Below, in pieces: positions 7,506 through 17,162 of a stretch of 64,000 nucleotides of DNA. The notes below the pieces were generated by a model that did no database searches, was not told the DNA's origin, and saw only the letters and a program-made list of their open reading frames with translations. Within the stretch, counting starts at the first letter, position 1. The number at the start of each line of letters is the position of its first letter. Source of the stretch: Bacillus oleivorans (GTDB lineage Bacteria; Bacillota; Bacilli; Bacillales; JC228); contig NZ_OAOP01000007.1 of assembly GCF_900207585.1 (NCBI RefSeq), positions 124,001 to 188,000 on the forward strand, read 5' to 3'. The position numbers and the translations under genes are program-made.

Positions 7506-8102
7506 ATGAAAATGAATAAAAAAGAGAGACAAAAACAGCTTTCACAAACGATAAAAGAAAATCCTTTTATAACGGATGAAGAACTGGCTGAAAAATATTT
7601 GGTTAGTGTACAAACGATCCGTTTAGACAGGATGGAGTTATCGATTCCCGAATTAAGGGAAAGGATTAGAAATGTGGCAGAAAAACAGCTGGATCAAGAA
7701 GTTCGTTCACTGCCAATTGATGAGATAATAGGGGATATCATTGATATACAGCTAGACGAGAGTGCAATCAGTATTTTTGATGTTCAAAAAGAACATGTAT
7801 TTAAGAGAAACCAAATTGCACGGGGACACCATTTGTTTGCACAGGCCAACTCATTGGCTGTTGCGGTTATCAATGATGAGCTGGCATTAACAGCCAAAGC
7901 CAATATCCAATTCATTCGCCAAGTCAAAGAAAATGAGCGGGTTATTGCCAAAGCTAAGGTCAAAAAAACCGATATGAGTATTGCCCGGACCATTGTTGAA
8001 GTCAATAGCTTTGTAGGGCAAGAGCTCGTTTTTAAAGGTGAATTTGAAATGTTTCGTTCAAATAATGAAGGAAGGGTCGATCATCATGAAGATAGCCATT
8101 GA
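7506..8102 (+). CDS. fapR: fatty acid and phospholipid biosynthesis repressor FapR
   Basis: A malonyl-CoA-responsive repressor of membrane lipid genes. The N-terminal helix-turn-helix ([26 protein letters not shown], about residues 20-45) is followed by a hot-dog fold effector domain ([26 protein letters not shown] onward). I choose ATG 7506 because MKMNKKERQ lines up residue for residue with the B. subtilis start; ATG 7488 upstream lacks a Shine-Dalgarno and lies near the operator. The C-terminal tail ([13 protein letters not shown]) runs past the usual end and overlaps plsX by 17 bases. The gene is first in fapR-plsX-fabD-fabG and has its own operator. Confidence 0.95.
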   Translation: MKMNKKERQKQLSQTIKENPFITDEELAEKYLVSVQTIRLDRMELSIPELRERIRNVAEKQLDQEVRSLPIDEIIGDIIDIQLDESAISIFDVQKEHVFKRNQIARGHHLFAQANSLAVAVINDELALTAKANIQFIRQVKENERVIAKAKVKKTDMSIARTIVEVNSFVGQELVFKGEFEMFRSNNEGRVDHHEDSH

Positions 8103-9069
8103 TGCGATGGGGGGAGACCATGCACCTGAGGAAATCATAAAGGGCGTAGATAAGGCGTTAACGGCATTTCCAGATGTTGATTTTATAGTAGCCGGAGATC
8201 AGGATAAGATTAATCCAATCTTACAAGCTTCAGATCGAGTGCAAATTTTACATACAACTGAAGTGATTTCTTCGCACGATGAACCAGTGAGGGCAGTCAG
8301 AAGGAAGAAGGATGCTTCCATGGTGCTTGCTGCCAATGAAGTGAAGGAAGGACGTGCAGATGCGTGTATTTCCGCTGGAAACACAGGTGCATTGATGGCA
8401 GCCGGACTTTTTGTAGTCGGCCGAATTGCTGGCATTGACCGGCCGGCCTTAGCTCCAACTCTTCCAACTGTGGATGGCAAAGGCTTTTTATTGTTAGATG
8501 TTGGCGCCAATGCGGATGCGAAGCCGGAACATCTTTATCAATATGCGATGATGGGCCATGTCTATGCAAAGGAAGTTAGAGGTCTTGAGAAACCAAGGAT
8601 TGGTTTATTAAATATCGGGACAGAAGAACAAAAAGGCAATGAACTGACAAAGGCAGCATTTACATTAATGAAGGAAGCTCCGTTTCATTTTGTAGGGAAC
8701 GTAGAAGCCCGTGATTTGCTCGACGGAGTAGCAGATGTTGTTGTGACTGATGGTTTCACTGGAAATTCCGTTTTAAAAACGGTAGAAGGCACAGCATTGT
8801 CTCTTTTTAAAATGCTAAAAGCTTCGCTTATGAGTTCGACTAAATCAAAATTAGGAGCCCTGCTCTTAAAAAATGAATTCAAACAATTAAAAGATAAATT
8901 AGATTACTCAGAGTACGGAGGAGCCGCTCTCTTTGGGTTAAATGCTCCTGTAATTAAAGCACATGGATCATCTGATGCAACGGCCCTTTTCCATGCAATC
9001 AGACAAACGAGAGAAATGGTGCAAAAGGATGTTCCTTCTATTATCAGGCAATCGGTAGAACAAGGATAA
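8086..9069 (+). CDS. plsX: phosphate acyltransferase PlsX
   Basis: A 327-residue peripheral membrane enzyme that makes acyl-phosphate from acyl-ACP, the donor for PlsY in phosphatidic acid synthesis. It starts [20 protein letters not shown], the family hallmark, with conserved [17 protein letters not shown] and [11 protein letters not shown] blocks. ATG 8086 is preceded by GAAGGAAGG. It overlaps fapR and is followed 14 bases on by fabD, so it belongs to the FapR-regulated transcript. It also connects to FakA, which makes the same acyl-phosphate from external fatty acids. Confidence 0.96.
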   Translation: MKIAIDAMGGDHAPEEIIKGVDKALTAFPDVDFIVAGDQDKINPILQASDRVQILHTTEVISSHDEPVRAVRRKKDASMVLAANEVKEGRADACISAGNTGALMAAGLFVVGRIAGIDRPALAPTLPTVDGKGFLLLDVGANADAKPEHLYQYAMMGHVYAKEVRGLEKPRIGLLNIGTEEQKGNELTKAAFTLMKEAPFHFVGNVEARDLLDGVADVVVTDGFTGNSVLKTVEGTALSLFKMLKASLMSSTKSKLGALLLKNEFKQLKDKLDYSEYGGAALFGLNAPVIKAHGSSDATALFHAIRQTREMVQKDVPSIIRQSVEQG

Positions 9070-9083
9070 GGGAGAGATAATAA

Positions 9084-10025
9084 ATGGGTAAAATCGCCTT
9101 TATTTTTCCAGGACAAGGCTCGCAAACCGCCGGAATGGGAAAAGAGCTTGCAGATAACCATGAACAGGTTAAAGCCTATTTTGACAAAGCGGACGAGGTC
9201 TTAGATTATAAATTGTCAGATTTAATTTTTAACGGGCCTCAAGCCACATTAACAAAAACAGCCAATGCACAACCAGCTCTTTTAACAACAAGTATCGCGA
9301 TTCTTGAAAGATTAAAAGCACTAACGATCGAACCTGATTTCGTTGCAGGGCATTCTTTAGGAGAATATACAGCTCTTGTCGCTGCAGGAGCCCTGTCGTT
9401 TGAAGACGGGGTTTATGCGGTCAGACAGCGCGGCTTGTTTATGGAAGAAGCTGTTCCGAGCGGAAAAGGAGCGATGTCAGCCGTCTTAGGATTAGAGCGT
9501 GACCCTTTAAAACAGATAACGGAACAAGTGACGAGCGAAGGAGCTTCTGTGCAGCTTGCGAATTTAAACTGTCCCGGACAGATTGTTATTTCCGGAACAA
9601 AAGAAGGAGTTGCTCTTTGCTCAGAACGGGCTAAAGAAGCCGGTGCCAAACGCGTGATTCCTCTTGAAGTAAGCGGACCATTTCATTCTTCGCTAATGAA
9701 GCCAGCCAGTGAACAATTACATAATGTATTACAAGAATTAAACTGGAAAAATGCATCTGTGCCTGTAATTGTCAATGTAAACGCAGAACCAGTGCAGGAA
9801 AAAGACGAACTGATTCGGCTGCTGGTGGAACAGCTCTATTCGCCGGTTTTATGGGAAGACTCTGTTAGCACCATGATTAATCTTGGTGTCGATACGTTTA
9901 TTGAAATAGGACCTGGAAAAGTACTTTCAGGTTTGGTTAAAAAGGTAAACAGACAAGTAAAAACCTATGCCGTTCAGGATGAAGAATCATTCCAGCAGCT
10001 TGCTGAAAGTTTGAAAGGTGATTAA
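9084..10025 (+). CDS. fabD: malonyl-CoA:ACP transacylase
   Basis: A 313-residue enzyme that moves malonyl from CoA to ACP to supply chain elongation. It shows the N-terminal FPGQGSQTAGMGKEL, the nucleophile elbow GHSLGEY (Ser91) and the His of GPFHSSLM. A Shine-Dalgarno GGGAGA lies before the ATG. It sits between plsX and fabG with short gaps, in the standard fap operon order. Its product malonyl-ACP and substrate malonyl-CoA tie directly to the FapR signal. Confidence 0.96.
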   Translation: MGKIAFIFPGQGSQTAGMGKELADNHEQVKAYFDKADEVLDYKLSDLIFNGPQATLTKTANAQPALLTTSIAILERLKALTIEPDFVAGHSLGEYTALVAAGALSFEDGVYAVRQRGLFMEEAVPSGKGAMSAVLGLERDPLKQITEQVTSEGASVQLANLNCPGQIVISGTKEGVALCSERAKEAGAKRVIPLEVSGPFHSSLMKPASEQLHNVLQELNWKNASVPVIVNVNAEPVQEKDELIRLLVEQLYSPVLWEDSVSTMINLGVDTFIEIGPGKVLSGLVKKVNRQVKTYAVQDEESFQQLAESLKGD

Positions 10026-10037
10026 GGAGGGAGTCCG

Positions 10038-10781
10038 TTGAGGTTAAAAGGAAAAGCAGCCTTAGTAACAGGAGCATCAAGAGGAATTGGCAGAGCCATT
10101 GCGATCGAACTGGCGAAAGAAGGGGCAAATGTAGCCGTAAACTTTGCCGGAAGTGAAGCAAAAGCACATGCTGTGGTTGATGAAATTAAAGCGCTAGGTG
10201 TTCAGGCGTTTGCGATTCAAGGAGATGTAGCCAATACTGAGGATGTACAAAGAATCATAACAGAAACGATGAATCAATTTGGCACTATTGATATTTTAGT
10301 CAATAATGCCGGTATTACCCGAGACAATCTTCTGATGAGAATGAAGGAAGAAGAGTGGGACTCTGTGATTAACACAAATTTAAAAGGCGTATTTCTTTGC
10401 ACAAAAGCGGTCACACGTCCAATGATGAAACAAAGAAGCGGGAGAATCATCAATATTTCCTCGATTGTCGGCGTAAGCGGCAATCCTGGACAAGCCAATT
10501 ATGTCGCGGCAAAAGCGGGCGTAATTGGTTTAACAAAAACAGCTGCAAAAGAATTAGCATCGAGAGGAATCACTGTCAATGCAGTTGCTCCTGGTTTTAT
10601 TACGACAGACATGACAGAGGAGCTCAGTGATGAGCTAAAAGCTGAAATGCTGAAGCAAATTCCTCTAGGAAAGCTTGGAAATCCTGAGGATATTGCCAAA
10701 ACCGTTTTGTTTCTTGCATCAGATGACAGTGCCTATATGACCGGACAAACACTCCATGTTGACGGTGGAATGGTAATGTGA
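10038..10781 (+). CDS. fabG: 3-oxoacyl-[ACP] reductase
   Basis: A 247-residue short-chain dehydrogenase/reductase that reduces beta-ketoacyl-ACP with NADPH in each elongation cycle. It has the Rossmann TGASRGIG (residues 11-18), NNAG, and catalytic Asn-Ser-Tyr-Lys with YVAAK near 153-157. The start is TTG 10038, seven bases after AAGGAGGGAG. It is the last gene of the fapR operon; a repeat-like stretch, not a clear terminator, separates it from acpP, so read-through into acpP is likely. Confidence 0.95.
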   Translation: MRLKGKAALVTGASRGIGRAIAIELAKEGANVAVNFAGSEAKAHAVVDEIKALGVQAFAIQGDVANTEDVQRIITETMNQFGTIDILVNNAGITRDNLLMRMKEEEWDSVINTNLKGVFLCTKAVTRPMMKQRSGRIINISSIVGVSGNPGQANYVAAKAGVIGLTKTAAKELASRGITVNAVAPGFITTDMTEELSDELKAEMLKQIPLGKLGNPEDIAKTVLFLASDDSAYMTGQTLHVDGGMVM

Positions 10782-10811
10782 TAGATATTAACTAATTGAA
10801 CACATGTCCAT

Positions 10812-10866
10812 CTATCCGCCTTGGCCGGTCTTGTGCTTGTCGGGGCTTTAGCAAAGCGCTTTCTAA
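10812..10866. repeat. remnant of an interspersed repeat between fabG and acpP
   Basis: A GC-rich block inside an otherwise AT-rich gap. Read on the - strand it contains GAAAGCGC, CCCCGACAAGC and GGCCAAGGCGG and ends ATAGATGGACATG, which resembles the core and end of the Bacillaceae repeat family also suspected at 3201-3321, in opposite orientation and eroded. Identification rests on recollection of the motif. Confidence 0.4.
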
Positions 10867-10895
10867 ATTCAAACTTGAGGGGAGGTGAAAGGAAG

Positions 10896-11129
10896 ATGGC
10901 AGACGTACTAGATCGTGTAACAAAAATCATTGTTGACCGTCTTGGAGTTGATGCCTCTGAGGTCAAGCTTGAGGCTTCTTTTAAGGATGATCTTGGTGCA
11001 GATTCCCTTGATGTTGTTGAGCTTGTAATGGAACTTGAAGATGAGTTCGACATGGAAATTTCCGACGATGATGCTGAAAAGATTGTCACAGTTGGCGACG
11101 CTGTGAATTACATACAAAGCCAAATGTAA
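10896..11129 (+). CDS. acpP: acyl carrier protein
   Basis: A 77-residue acidic carrier protein with the phosphopantetheine site DSL (Ser37) in [15 protein letters not shown]. It carries all acyl intermediates of type II fatty-acid synthesis. ATG 10896 follows GGAGGTGAAAGGAAG; the longer in-frame reading from 10821 lies in repeat sequence and is rejected. It precedes rnc and smc as in B. subtilis. A terminator follows directly, which separates it from rnc. Confidence 0.97.
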   Translation: MADVLDRVTKIIVDRLGVDASEVKLEASFKDDLGADSLDVVELVMELEDEFDMEISDDDAEKIVTVGDAVNYIQSQM

Positions 11130-11140
11130 CAAATAGGAAA

Positions 11141-11166
11141 GCTCCCGTGTTTGCGGGGGTTTTTTC
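11141..11166 (+). terminator. acpP terminator
   Basis: A 6-bp stem CTCCCG / CGGGGG (one G-T pair) is followed by T6, 12 bases after the acpP stop. Confidence 0.8.
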
Positions 11167-11355
11167 AATTTATTGGATTTGGAAGAGGGTATGAATGGCG
11201 GGCCATAAATGGATTTATTAATTGGGATAGCAGTTCTGGAGGAGAAAATATTGGTGGCAAGCAGGGGATGAGTCCTTGCTATAAGATCTATTCGATCCCC
11301 AGGTAAGAAATCGGGGGTGTAAAGGACCGGAATCACAAGATGAGATTTTGGGAGA

Positions 11356-11650
11356 GTCCTTGATGGGTGCACTAAAGGTGGGTAAATTGAAGGTGAGTGT
11401 GGAAAAGGTCCTTGATATGGATCCTAAATGACCTAAAAAAGCAGATGAGCATAGGGAACGTCTTTTATGGGAGTTCTAAATGACCAAAACAGCAGGTGCA
11501 ATGGGAAAAAGTCATTGATACGGTGATGAAAGCCTGTGGGCTATGGGATATGTCCACAAAAGCGGTAGACGGACAAAACCGGGCGAGCAAGCTATGGAAA
11601 TGCCTATCATAACCAGCATGACGGACAAAACCCATATAATCAAAACCCAA
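11356..11650. repeat. degenerate tandem repeat, period about 52 bp
   Basis: Unit starts at 11356, 11408, 11460 and 11511 (GTCCTTGAT..., GTCCTTGAT..., GTCTTTTAT..., GTCATTGAT...), spaced 52, 52 and 51 bp. CCTAAATGACCTAAAAAAGC and TTCTAAATGACCAAAACAGC are clear matches between units 2 and 3. GACGGACAAAACC recurs at 11568-11580 and 11620-11632, again 52 bp apart. Units are diverged and partly mosaic. A GTCCTTG at 11272 may be a further, out-of-phase copy. Confidence 0.7.
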
Positions 11651-11670
11651 GAAAAACCCTCATGCTGGTT
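11611..11670. repeat. inverted repeat in the acpP-rnc spacer
   Basis: A perfect 11-bp inverted repeat, AACCAGCATGA (11611-11621) and TCATGCTGGTT (11660-11670), around a 38-base A/C-rich loop at the end of the tandem repeat. Confidence 0.6.
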
Positions 11671-11778
11671 GATTCTGTAAAAACTTTTATACGAAGGATT
11701 CAGAAAGGCTTTGAACTTCCTTTCATTTTAGAATAAACTGTTGATGTGTGTATTTTTGACAGGTTAGGTGACGCGTAG

Positions 11779-12516
11779 ATGAACAGAGGAAAACGAGATT
11801 GGAAAAAGCATCAGGCTTTGTTTCAGCAATTTCAAGAAAGAATCAAGATTCAGTTTCACAATGAAAGGCTATTATGGCAAGCTTTTACACATTCATCCTA
11901 TGTGAATGAGCATCGTAAAAAGCCATTTGAAGATAATGAGAGACTTGAATTTCTAGGAGATGCAGTATTAGAACTGACAGTATCAAGATTTTTATATTTG
12001 CAATATCCAACGATGTCTGAAGGCCAGTTAACCAAGCTTCGGGCAGCGATTGTTTGCGAACCTTCCCTTGTTGCATTTGCAAACTCCCTTTCTTTTGGCG
12101 ATCTGATATTACTTGGAAAAGGCGAGGAAATGACGGGAGGAAGAGAAAGACCCGCGCTGCTTGCGGATGTGTTTGAAGCATTTATCGGTTCTTTATATTT
12201 AGATCAGGGTATAGACCAAGTTTTTGCTTTCCTAGAAAAATGGGTGTTTCCAAAGATTCAAGAGGGTGCTTTTTCTCATGTGATGGATTTTAAAAGTCAG
12301 CTGCAAGAATATATCCAGCGTGAAGGAACTGGTCATCTTACCTATGAAATCGTAGAAGAAAAAGGGCCAGCCCATAACCGTGAATTTGTTTCACAGGTTT
12401 TATTAAATGGTGAAGAATTAGGTGTTGGCAGTGGCAGATCAAAAAAAGAGGCGGAACAACATGCTGCGCAAATGGCCCTACAAAAATTAAAACAGCCCGA
12501 GAAAAAGGATGTATAG
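11779..12516 (+). CDS. rnc: ribonuclease III
   Basis: A 245-residue double-strand-specific endoribonuclease for rRNA and scRNA processing (rncS in Bacillus). The N-terminal catalytic domain has the signature [14 protein letters not shown] and the second acidic site [18 protein letters not shown]-terminal dsRNA-binding domain runs from [10 protein letters not shown] to AAQMALQKL. The ATG has only a weak Shine-Dalgarno (TTAGGTGA). smc starts 40 bases after the stop, forming the classical rnc-smc-ftsY group. Confidence 0.96.
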   Translation: MNRGKRDWKKHQALFQQFQERIKIQFHNERLLWQAFTHSSYVNEHRKKPFEDNERLEFLGDAVLELTVSRFLYLQYPTMSEGQLTKLRAAIVCEPSLVAFANSLSFGDLILLGKGEEMTGGRERPALLADVFEAFIGSLYLDQGIDQVFAFLEKWVFPKIQEGAFSHVMDFKSQLQEYIQREGTGHLTYEIVEEKGPAHNREFVSQVLLNGEELGVGSGRSKKEAEQHAAQMALQKLKQPEKKDV

Positions 12517-12556
12517 AATTATATGAAAAAGGATTTTGGGATGAGGAGGAATCTGT

Positions 12557-15500
12557 ATGTTTCTCAAACGTCTTGATGTTGTCGGATTTAAGTCGTTTGC
12601 CGAGCGGGTTTCCGTTGATTTTGTGCCCGGTGTCACTGCCGTAGTCGGACCAAACGGGAGCGGAAAAAGTAATATTACAGATTCAATCCGTTGGGTACTT
12701 GGAGAGCAATCAGTCCGGTCACTGCGCGGCTCCAAAATGGAAGATATTATTTTTGCCGGAAGCGATAGCCGCAAAGCTTTAAACTTTGCGGAGGTTACGT
12801 TAACCTTGGATAATCATGATCAGGCACTGCCGCTTGAATACGAAGAAGTAAGTGTCACCCGCCGAGTCTATCGTTCGGGTGAAAGTGAGTTTTTTATCAA
12901 TAAGCAATCCTGCCGTCTTAAAGATATAGTGGAATTATTTATGGATTCTGGACTAGGAAGAGAAGCTTTTTCGATTATCAGCCAAGGGCGGGTCGAAGAA
13001 ATTTTAAATTCAAAGCCTGAAGAAAGACGCTCAATCTTTGAAGAAGCAGCGGGTGTTTTAAAATATAAAACTCGGAAAAAGAAGGCAGAAGGAAAGCTTG
13101 AAGAAACAGAAGGGAACTTACACCGGGTTCAGGATATTTTACACGAATTGGAAGGACAAATTGAACCACTACGGATGCAAGCTTCCATTGCAAAAGACTA
13201 CCTTGAACAAAAAGAACAGCTTGAATCTATTGAAGTAGCTGTATTGGTATATGAGATTGAGGACTTACATAAACGCTGGCAAGAGATTTCACAGAACCTT
13301 GAAGAATTTAAAGATAAAGAAATGCATCATTCCCGCGAATTGCAGCAAAAGGAATCCGAAGCGGAAAACTACCGGAATCAAATTGCAGCCCTTGATGAAT
13401 CTGTTCAAGACCTTCAGCAAGTGCTTCTGCAAACGAGTGAAGAACTTGAAAAATTAGAGGGCCGAAAAGAAGTTATGAAAGAGCGCCTGAAAAACTCTGA
13501 GGTCAATCAGGCACAGCTGAAAAAATCGGTTGAAGAGCTTACAGAAAGAAAAGAGGTTCTTTCTAAACAGCTGCTAACCTATGAACAAAACTATAAAATT
13601 GAAAAAAGTGAGCAAAAAGAAATACAGGACAAGTTATCGGCTAAAGAAGCTCAGCTGCAATATGTGGATGAAAGTATCGAAGAACAGATTGAAGCTCTGA
13701 AAAGTGAATATATTGAATGGCTCAATGATGAGGCACGCAAAAAGAATGAGCTAGAACATATTCAGGAGCAAAAATCACAAATTGGCAAAAAATCAGATCG
13801 ATTGCTAAATGAAAACCAGGTATGGCTAGAACAACGAGACCGTTTGCGTGAACAAAAGCAGGAAAAAGAAACGCAATATACAAGCTTGAAAAACCAATTT
13901 GATCAGGTAAAGCTTCGGTTAACCGAGACTGAAAGCAAACTCCATTCGTTAAATGACTCTTACGAGAAACAGGAAAAAACCTTATATAAAGCGTATCAGT
14001 TTCTGCAGCAGGCAAAATCAAGAAAAGAAATGCTGGAGGAAATGGAGGCTGATTATGCAGGTTTCTTTCAGGGTGTAAAAGAAGTATTAAAGTCCCGCAA
14101 CCGCCTCTCCGGAATTTATGGAGCTGTTGCTGAGCTAATTAACGTTGAAAAGACCTATGAAGTAGCGGTGGAAACAGCGCTTGGCGGTGCAATGCAAAAC
14201 ATCGTCGTCGAAAATGAAGAAGATGCCCGCAAGGCGATTCAGTTTTTAAAGTCAAACTCTTACGGCCGTGCTACCTTTTTACCGTTAACAGTTATGAAAA
14301 GCCGGGAAATCGGGGAGCAGCTCCTCCGTTCTGTTGCAGGACACCCGAATTTTGTGGGAATTGCCAGCGATATTGTCAGTTTTGAGCCGAAGTTTTCCAA
14401 TGTAATTAAACACTTGCTTGGCAATGTAGTTGTCACCCAGGATTTAAAAAGTGCCAACGAGATTGCGCGAAAGCTCGATTTTCGCTATCGGATCGTGACA
14501 TTAGAAGGAGACGTGGTCAACCCTGGTGGTTCTATGACTGGCGGTACAACACGCCAAAAGACTTCTTCCGTTTTAAGCCGAAAACAAGAGCTCGATGAAT
14601 TAATGAAAAAGCTGCAAGACATGGAAGCAAAAACATTAAAACTAGAAAACCATGTCAAAAATATTAAAGCTGAAATTGAGCACTATAATCAGGAAATCCG
14701 TCATTTGCGCCAAAAGGTAGAAGAATTCCGTGAGCAGGAACAAGAATTAAAAGGTGAGTTAAGAGAAATTGAGCTAAATGAGAAAAACATCCAGGAGAAA
14801 TTAACGATGTTTGATCTCGAAACCAAGCAATTTGGAGATGACGAGAACCAACTAGTAACACGCGAGAAAACATTAGAAGCGGAACTAGCTGAGACTAAAA
14901 ATAAGATTGCCCAATTAAATCAGCAAATCGAACAAATGACAGCAGAAAAGAAAAATGCACAAAGTTCAAAAGAAACACTTCAGAATGAAATTGGGGAATT
15001 AAAAGTTCAACTGGCTGCCAAAAAAGAAAAGGTTCAAAATGCCAAGCAATTGCTTGAATCAACTGAAATCGAGCTTGAATCAGCAGCAGCCCGTCTGCAT
15101 GACGTTCAAGAGGAACTTTCCTATCTTACAAGTGAGATGGAAAAGACTACAACAGGTGAAAGCGACCTTTCGATTCAAGCTAAAGAAAAAGCGAAGCAAA
15201 AAGAAGAGACGATTGAATTAATATCTGCAAGACGGAACCAGCGGGTTGCTTTATATGAAAAGCTTGATACGCTTGAAGCGGATATAAAAGAGCTAAAACG
15301 CTTATATAAAGGAATTACTGAGCATTTGAAGGATCAAGAAGTGAAAATGAACCGTCTTGATGTTGAACTCGAAAGCCGCCTGCAGCAGCTTCAAGAGGAT
15401 TATATGATGACATTTGAAGCCGCTCGCGAGGATTATCCTTTACCTCTTCCGATTGAAGAAGCGAAAAAGAAGGTAAAATTAATTAAAAAAGCTATTGAAG

Positions 15501-16123
15501 AGCTAGGAACAGTCAATCTCGGTGCTATTGAAGAATTTGACCGCGTTTCTGAACGATTTGCTTTCTTAACGGAACAAAAAGAAGACTTGGAATCTGCTAA
15601 AAACACACTTTTCGATGTGATTAGCGAAATGGATGACGAAATGTCGAAGCGTTTTGGCCATACTTTTGACCAAATCCAAGGCCAGTTTAATTCCGTATTT
15701 CGTGCTCTTTTTGGCGGTGGACGAGCCGATTTGATATTGTCCGATCCGGATGATCTGTTAAATACTGGAGTCGATATCGTTGCTCAGCCCCCTGGGAAAA
15801 AGCTGCAAAATCTTAGTCTGTTATCTGGCGGAGAAAGAGCATTAACAGCGATCGCCTTGCTCTTTTCAATATTAAAAGTACGTCCTGTTCCGTTTTGCGT
15901 GCTGGACGAGGTTGAAGCAGCTTTGGACGATGCCAATGTCTATCGTTTTAGTCAATACTTAAAAGAGTTCAGCAAAGATACACAATTTATTGTCATTACC
16001 CATCGAAAAGGGACGATGGAGGGGGCCGATGTATTATACGGTGTAACCATGCAGGAATCCGGAGTCTCCAAATTAGTTTCGGTCCGGCTTGAGGATTCAA
16101 AGGAATTGGTAACCTCGCCATAA
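12557..16123 (+). CDS. smc: chromosome condensation and segregation ATPase Smc
   Basis: A 1188-residue SMC protein, usual length. It has Walker A GPNGSGKSN at residues 31-39, a long first coiled coil, a hinge around 505-680 (FFQGVKEVLKSRNRLSGIYG ... GRATFLPL ... GGSMTGG), a second coiled coil, the ABC signature LSGGERALTAIALLFSI and Walker B/D-loop VLDEVEAALDDANV. It forms the Smc-ScpAB condensin that organises replicated origins. A GGATGAGGAGGAA Shine-Dalgarno precedes the ATG. ftsY follows closely. Confidence 0.97.
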   Translation: MFLKRLDVVGFKSFAERVSVDFVPGVTAVVGPNGSGKSNITDSIRWVLGEQSVRSLRGSKMEDIIFAGSDSRKALNFAEVTLTLDNHDQALPLEYEEVSVTRRVYRSGESEFFINKQSCRLKDIVELFMDSGLGREAFSIISQGRVEEILNSKPEERRSIFEEAAGVLKYKTRKKKAEGKLEETEGNLHRVQDILHELEGQIEPLRMQASIAKDYLEQKEQLESIEVAVLVYEIEDLHKRWQEISQNLEEFKDKEMHHSRELQQKESEAENYRNQIAALDESVQDLQQVLLQTSEELEKLEGRKEVMKERLKNSEVNQAQLKKSVEELTERKEVLSKQLLTYEQNYKIEKSEQKEIQDKLSAKEAQLQYVDESIEEQIEALKSEYIEWLNDEARKKNELEHIQEQKSQIGKKSDRLLNENQVWLEQRDRLREQKQEKETQYTSLKNQFDQVKLRLTETESKLHSLNDSYEKQEKTLYKAYQFLQQAKSRKEMLEEMEADYAGFFQGVKEVLKSRNRLSGIYGAVAELINVEKTYEVAVETALGGAMQNIVVENEEDARKAIQFLKSNSYGRATFLPLTVMKSREIGEQLLRSVAGHPNFVGIASDIVSFEPKFSNVIKHLLGNVVVTQDLKSANEIARKLDFRYRIVTLEGDVVNPGGSMTGGTTRQKTSSVLSRKQELDELMKKLQDMEAKTLKLENHVKNIKAEIEHYNQEIRHLRQKVEEFREQEQELKGELREIELNEKNIQEKLTMFDLETKQFGDDENQLVTREKTLEAELAETKNKIAQLNQQIEQMTAEKKNAQSSKETLQNEIGELKVQLAAKKEKVQNAKQLLESTEIELESAAARLHDVQEELSYLTSEMEKTTTGESDLSIQAKEKAKQKEETIELISARRNQRVALYEKLDTLEADIKELKRLYKGITEHLKDQEVKMNRLDVELESRLQQLQEDYMMTFEAAREDYPLPLPIEEAKKKVKLIKKAIEELGTVNLGAIEEFDRVSERFAFLTEQKEDLESAKNTLFDVISEMDDEMSKRFGHTFDQIQGQFNSVFRALFGGGRADLILSDPDDLLNTGVDIVAQPPGKKLQNLSLLSGGERALTAIALLFSILKVRPVPFCVLDEVEAALDDANVYRFSQYLKEFSKDTQFIVITHRKGTMEGADVLYGVTMQESGVSKLVSVRLEDSKELVTSP

Positions 16124-16136
16124 AGGAGTGATCAAT

Positions 16137-17126
16137 ATGAGTTTTTTTAAACGGTTAAAAGAAAAAATTACTCAACAAACCGATTCAGTATCTGAGAAAT
16201 TCAAAGAAGGTTTAACGAAAACAAGAACGCAATTTGCTGATAAAGTCAATGACTTGGTTGCCCGTTACCGGAAAGTCGATGAAGACTTTTTCGAAGAGCT
16301 CGAAGAAATTTTAATCGGTGCCGATGTAGGTTTTAATACGGTAATGGAATTAGTCGATGAATTAAAAATGGAAGTGAAGCGCCGTAATATCACAGACCCT
16401 GCTGTTGTAAGAGATGTAATCACTGAAAAACTAGTTGAAATTTATCAGGCAGGAGATGAGGCACCGTCAAAGCTAAACCTCAATGAGGAAGGATTAACTG
16501 TTATTCTGTTTGTCGGTGTCAATGGAGTAGGAAAAACGACTTCGATTGGAAAACTGGCACACAATTTTAAGCAAGAAGGCAAACAAGTGCTCTTGGCAGC
16601 AGGCGACACCTTCCGTGCAGGCGCGATCGACCAGCTTGAAGTCTGGGGCCAGCGTGTCGGCGTAGATGTTATTAAACAGGGAGAAGGGTCTGACCCTGCT
16701 GCCGTCATGTATGATGCGGTAAAAGCAGCAAAAGCACGCGGAGTCGACATTTTGTTATGTGATACAGCAGGCCGCCTCCAAAACAAGGTCAACCTAATGA
16801 AAGAGCTTGAAAAAGTCAAAAGAGTCATCGAACGGGAAATACCGGGTGCCCCGCATGAAGTATTGCTTGTACTGGATGCGACAACTGGACAAAATGCCAT
16901 GATTCAAGCGAAACAATTTAAAGAAACAACTGATGTTTCCGGGATTGTACTGACAAAGCTAGACGGAACAGCCAAGGGTGGAATTGTCTTAGCGATTCGC
17001 AATGAATTAAAAATTCCAGTCAAATTTGTCGGACTCGGCGAAAAAATGGACGATCTTCAAGAGTTCAATGCCGAACAATATGTATATGGTCTATTTGCCG
17101 GATTGGCGGATGAAGGAGTAGAATAA
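16137..17126 (+). CDS. ftsY: signal recognition particle receptor FtsY
   Basis: A 329-residue SRP GTPase receptor that docks Ffh-ribosome complexes at the membrane. It has the N-terminal helical N domain, then the G domain with GVNGVGKTTSIGKLA, DTAGRLQNKVNLM, TKLDGTAKGG and GLGEKMDDL. The start is ATG 16137 after AAAGGAG, matching the B. subtilis N-terminus and length exactly; GTG 16128 overlaps the Shine-Dalgarno and is rejected. The acidic A domain of enterobacterial FtsY is absent, as usual in Bacillus. It shares its targeting function with ffh just downstream. Confidence 0.97.
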   Translation: MSFFKRLKEKITQQTDSVSEKFKEGLTKTRTQFADKVNDLVARYRKVDEDFFEELEEILIGADVGFNTVMELVDELKMEVKRRNITDPAVVRDVITEKLVEIYQAGDEAPSKLNLNEEGLTVILFVGVNGVGKTTSIGKLAHNFKQEGKQVLLAAGDTFRAGAIDQLEVWGQRVGVDVIKQGEGSDPAAVMYDAVKAAKARGVDILLCDTAGRLQNKVNLMKELEKVKRVIEREIPGAPHEVLLVLDATTGQNAMIQAKQFKETTDVSGIVLTKLDGTAKGGIVLAIRNELKIPVKFVGLGEKMDDLQEFNAEQYVYGLFAGLADEGVE

Positions 17127-17130
17127 AGTG

Positions 17131-17162
17131 AAAAAACGGGGCGGTGTGGCCTCGTTTTTTTC
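17131..17162 (+). terminator. ftsY terminator
   Basis: A6 plus ACGGGG pairs with CCTCGT plus T6-7 around GCGGTGTGG-type loop bases; starts 5 bases after the ftsY stop. Confidence 0.85.

Larger units (their letters stand above)
11167..11778. other. non-coding spacer acpP-rnc
   Basis: About 610 bases without a supported gene. It holds the 52-bp degenerate tandem repeat (11356 onward) and an 11-bp inverted repeat (11611-11621 / 11660-11670). About 110 bases of AT-rich sequence remain before rnc, where I could not fix a convincing promoter. Confidence 0.7.

Noticed and set aside
8199-8510. Long - strand open frames antisense to plsX and other genes (for example 2675-3016, 4693-5034, 43119-43736, 55519-56205)
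   Set aside because: All are shadows of well-supported + strand genes, with biased Ser/Pro/Ala composition and no family resemblance.
10908-11372. 154-codon - strand open frame antisense to acpP
   Set aside because: It covers acpP and its terminator on the opposite strand, with no recognisable protein pattern.
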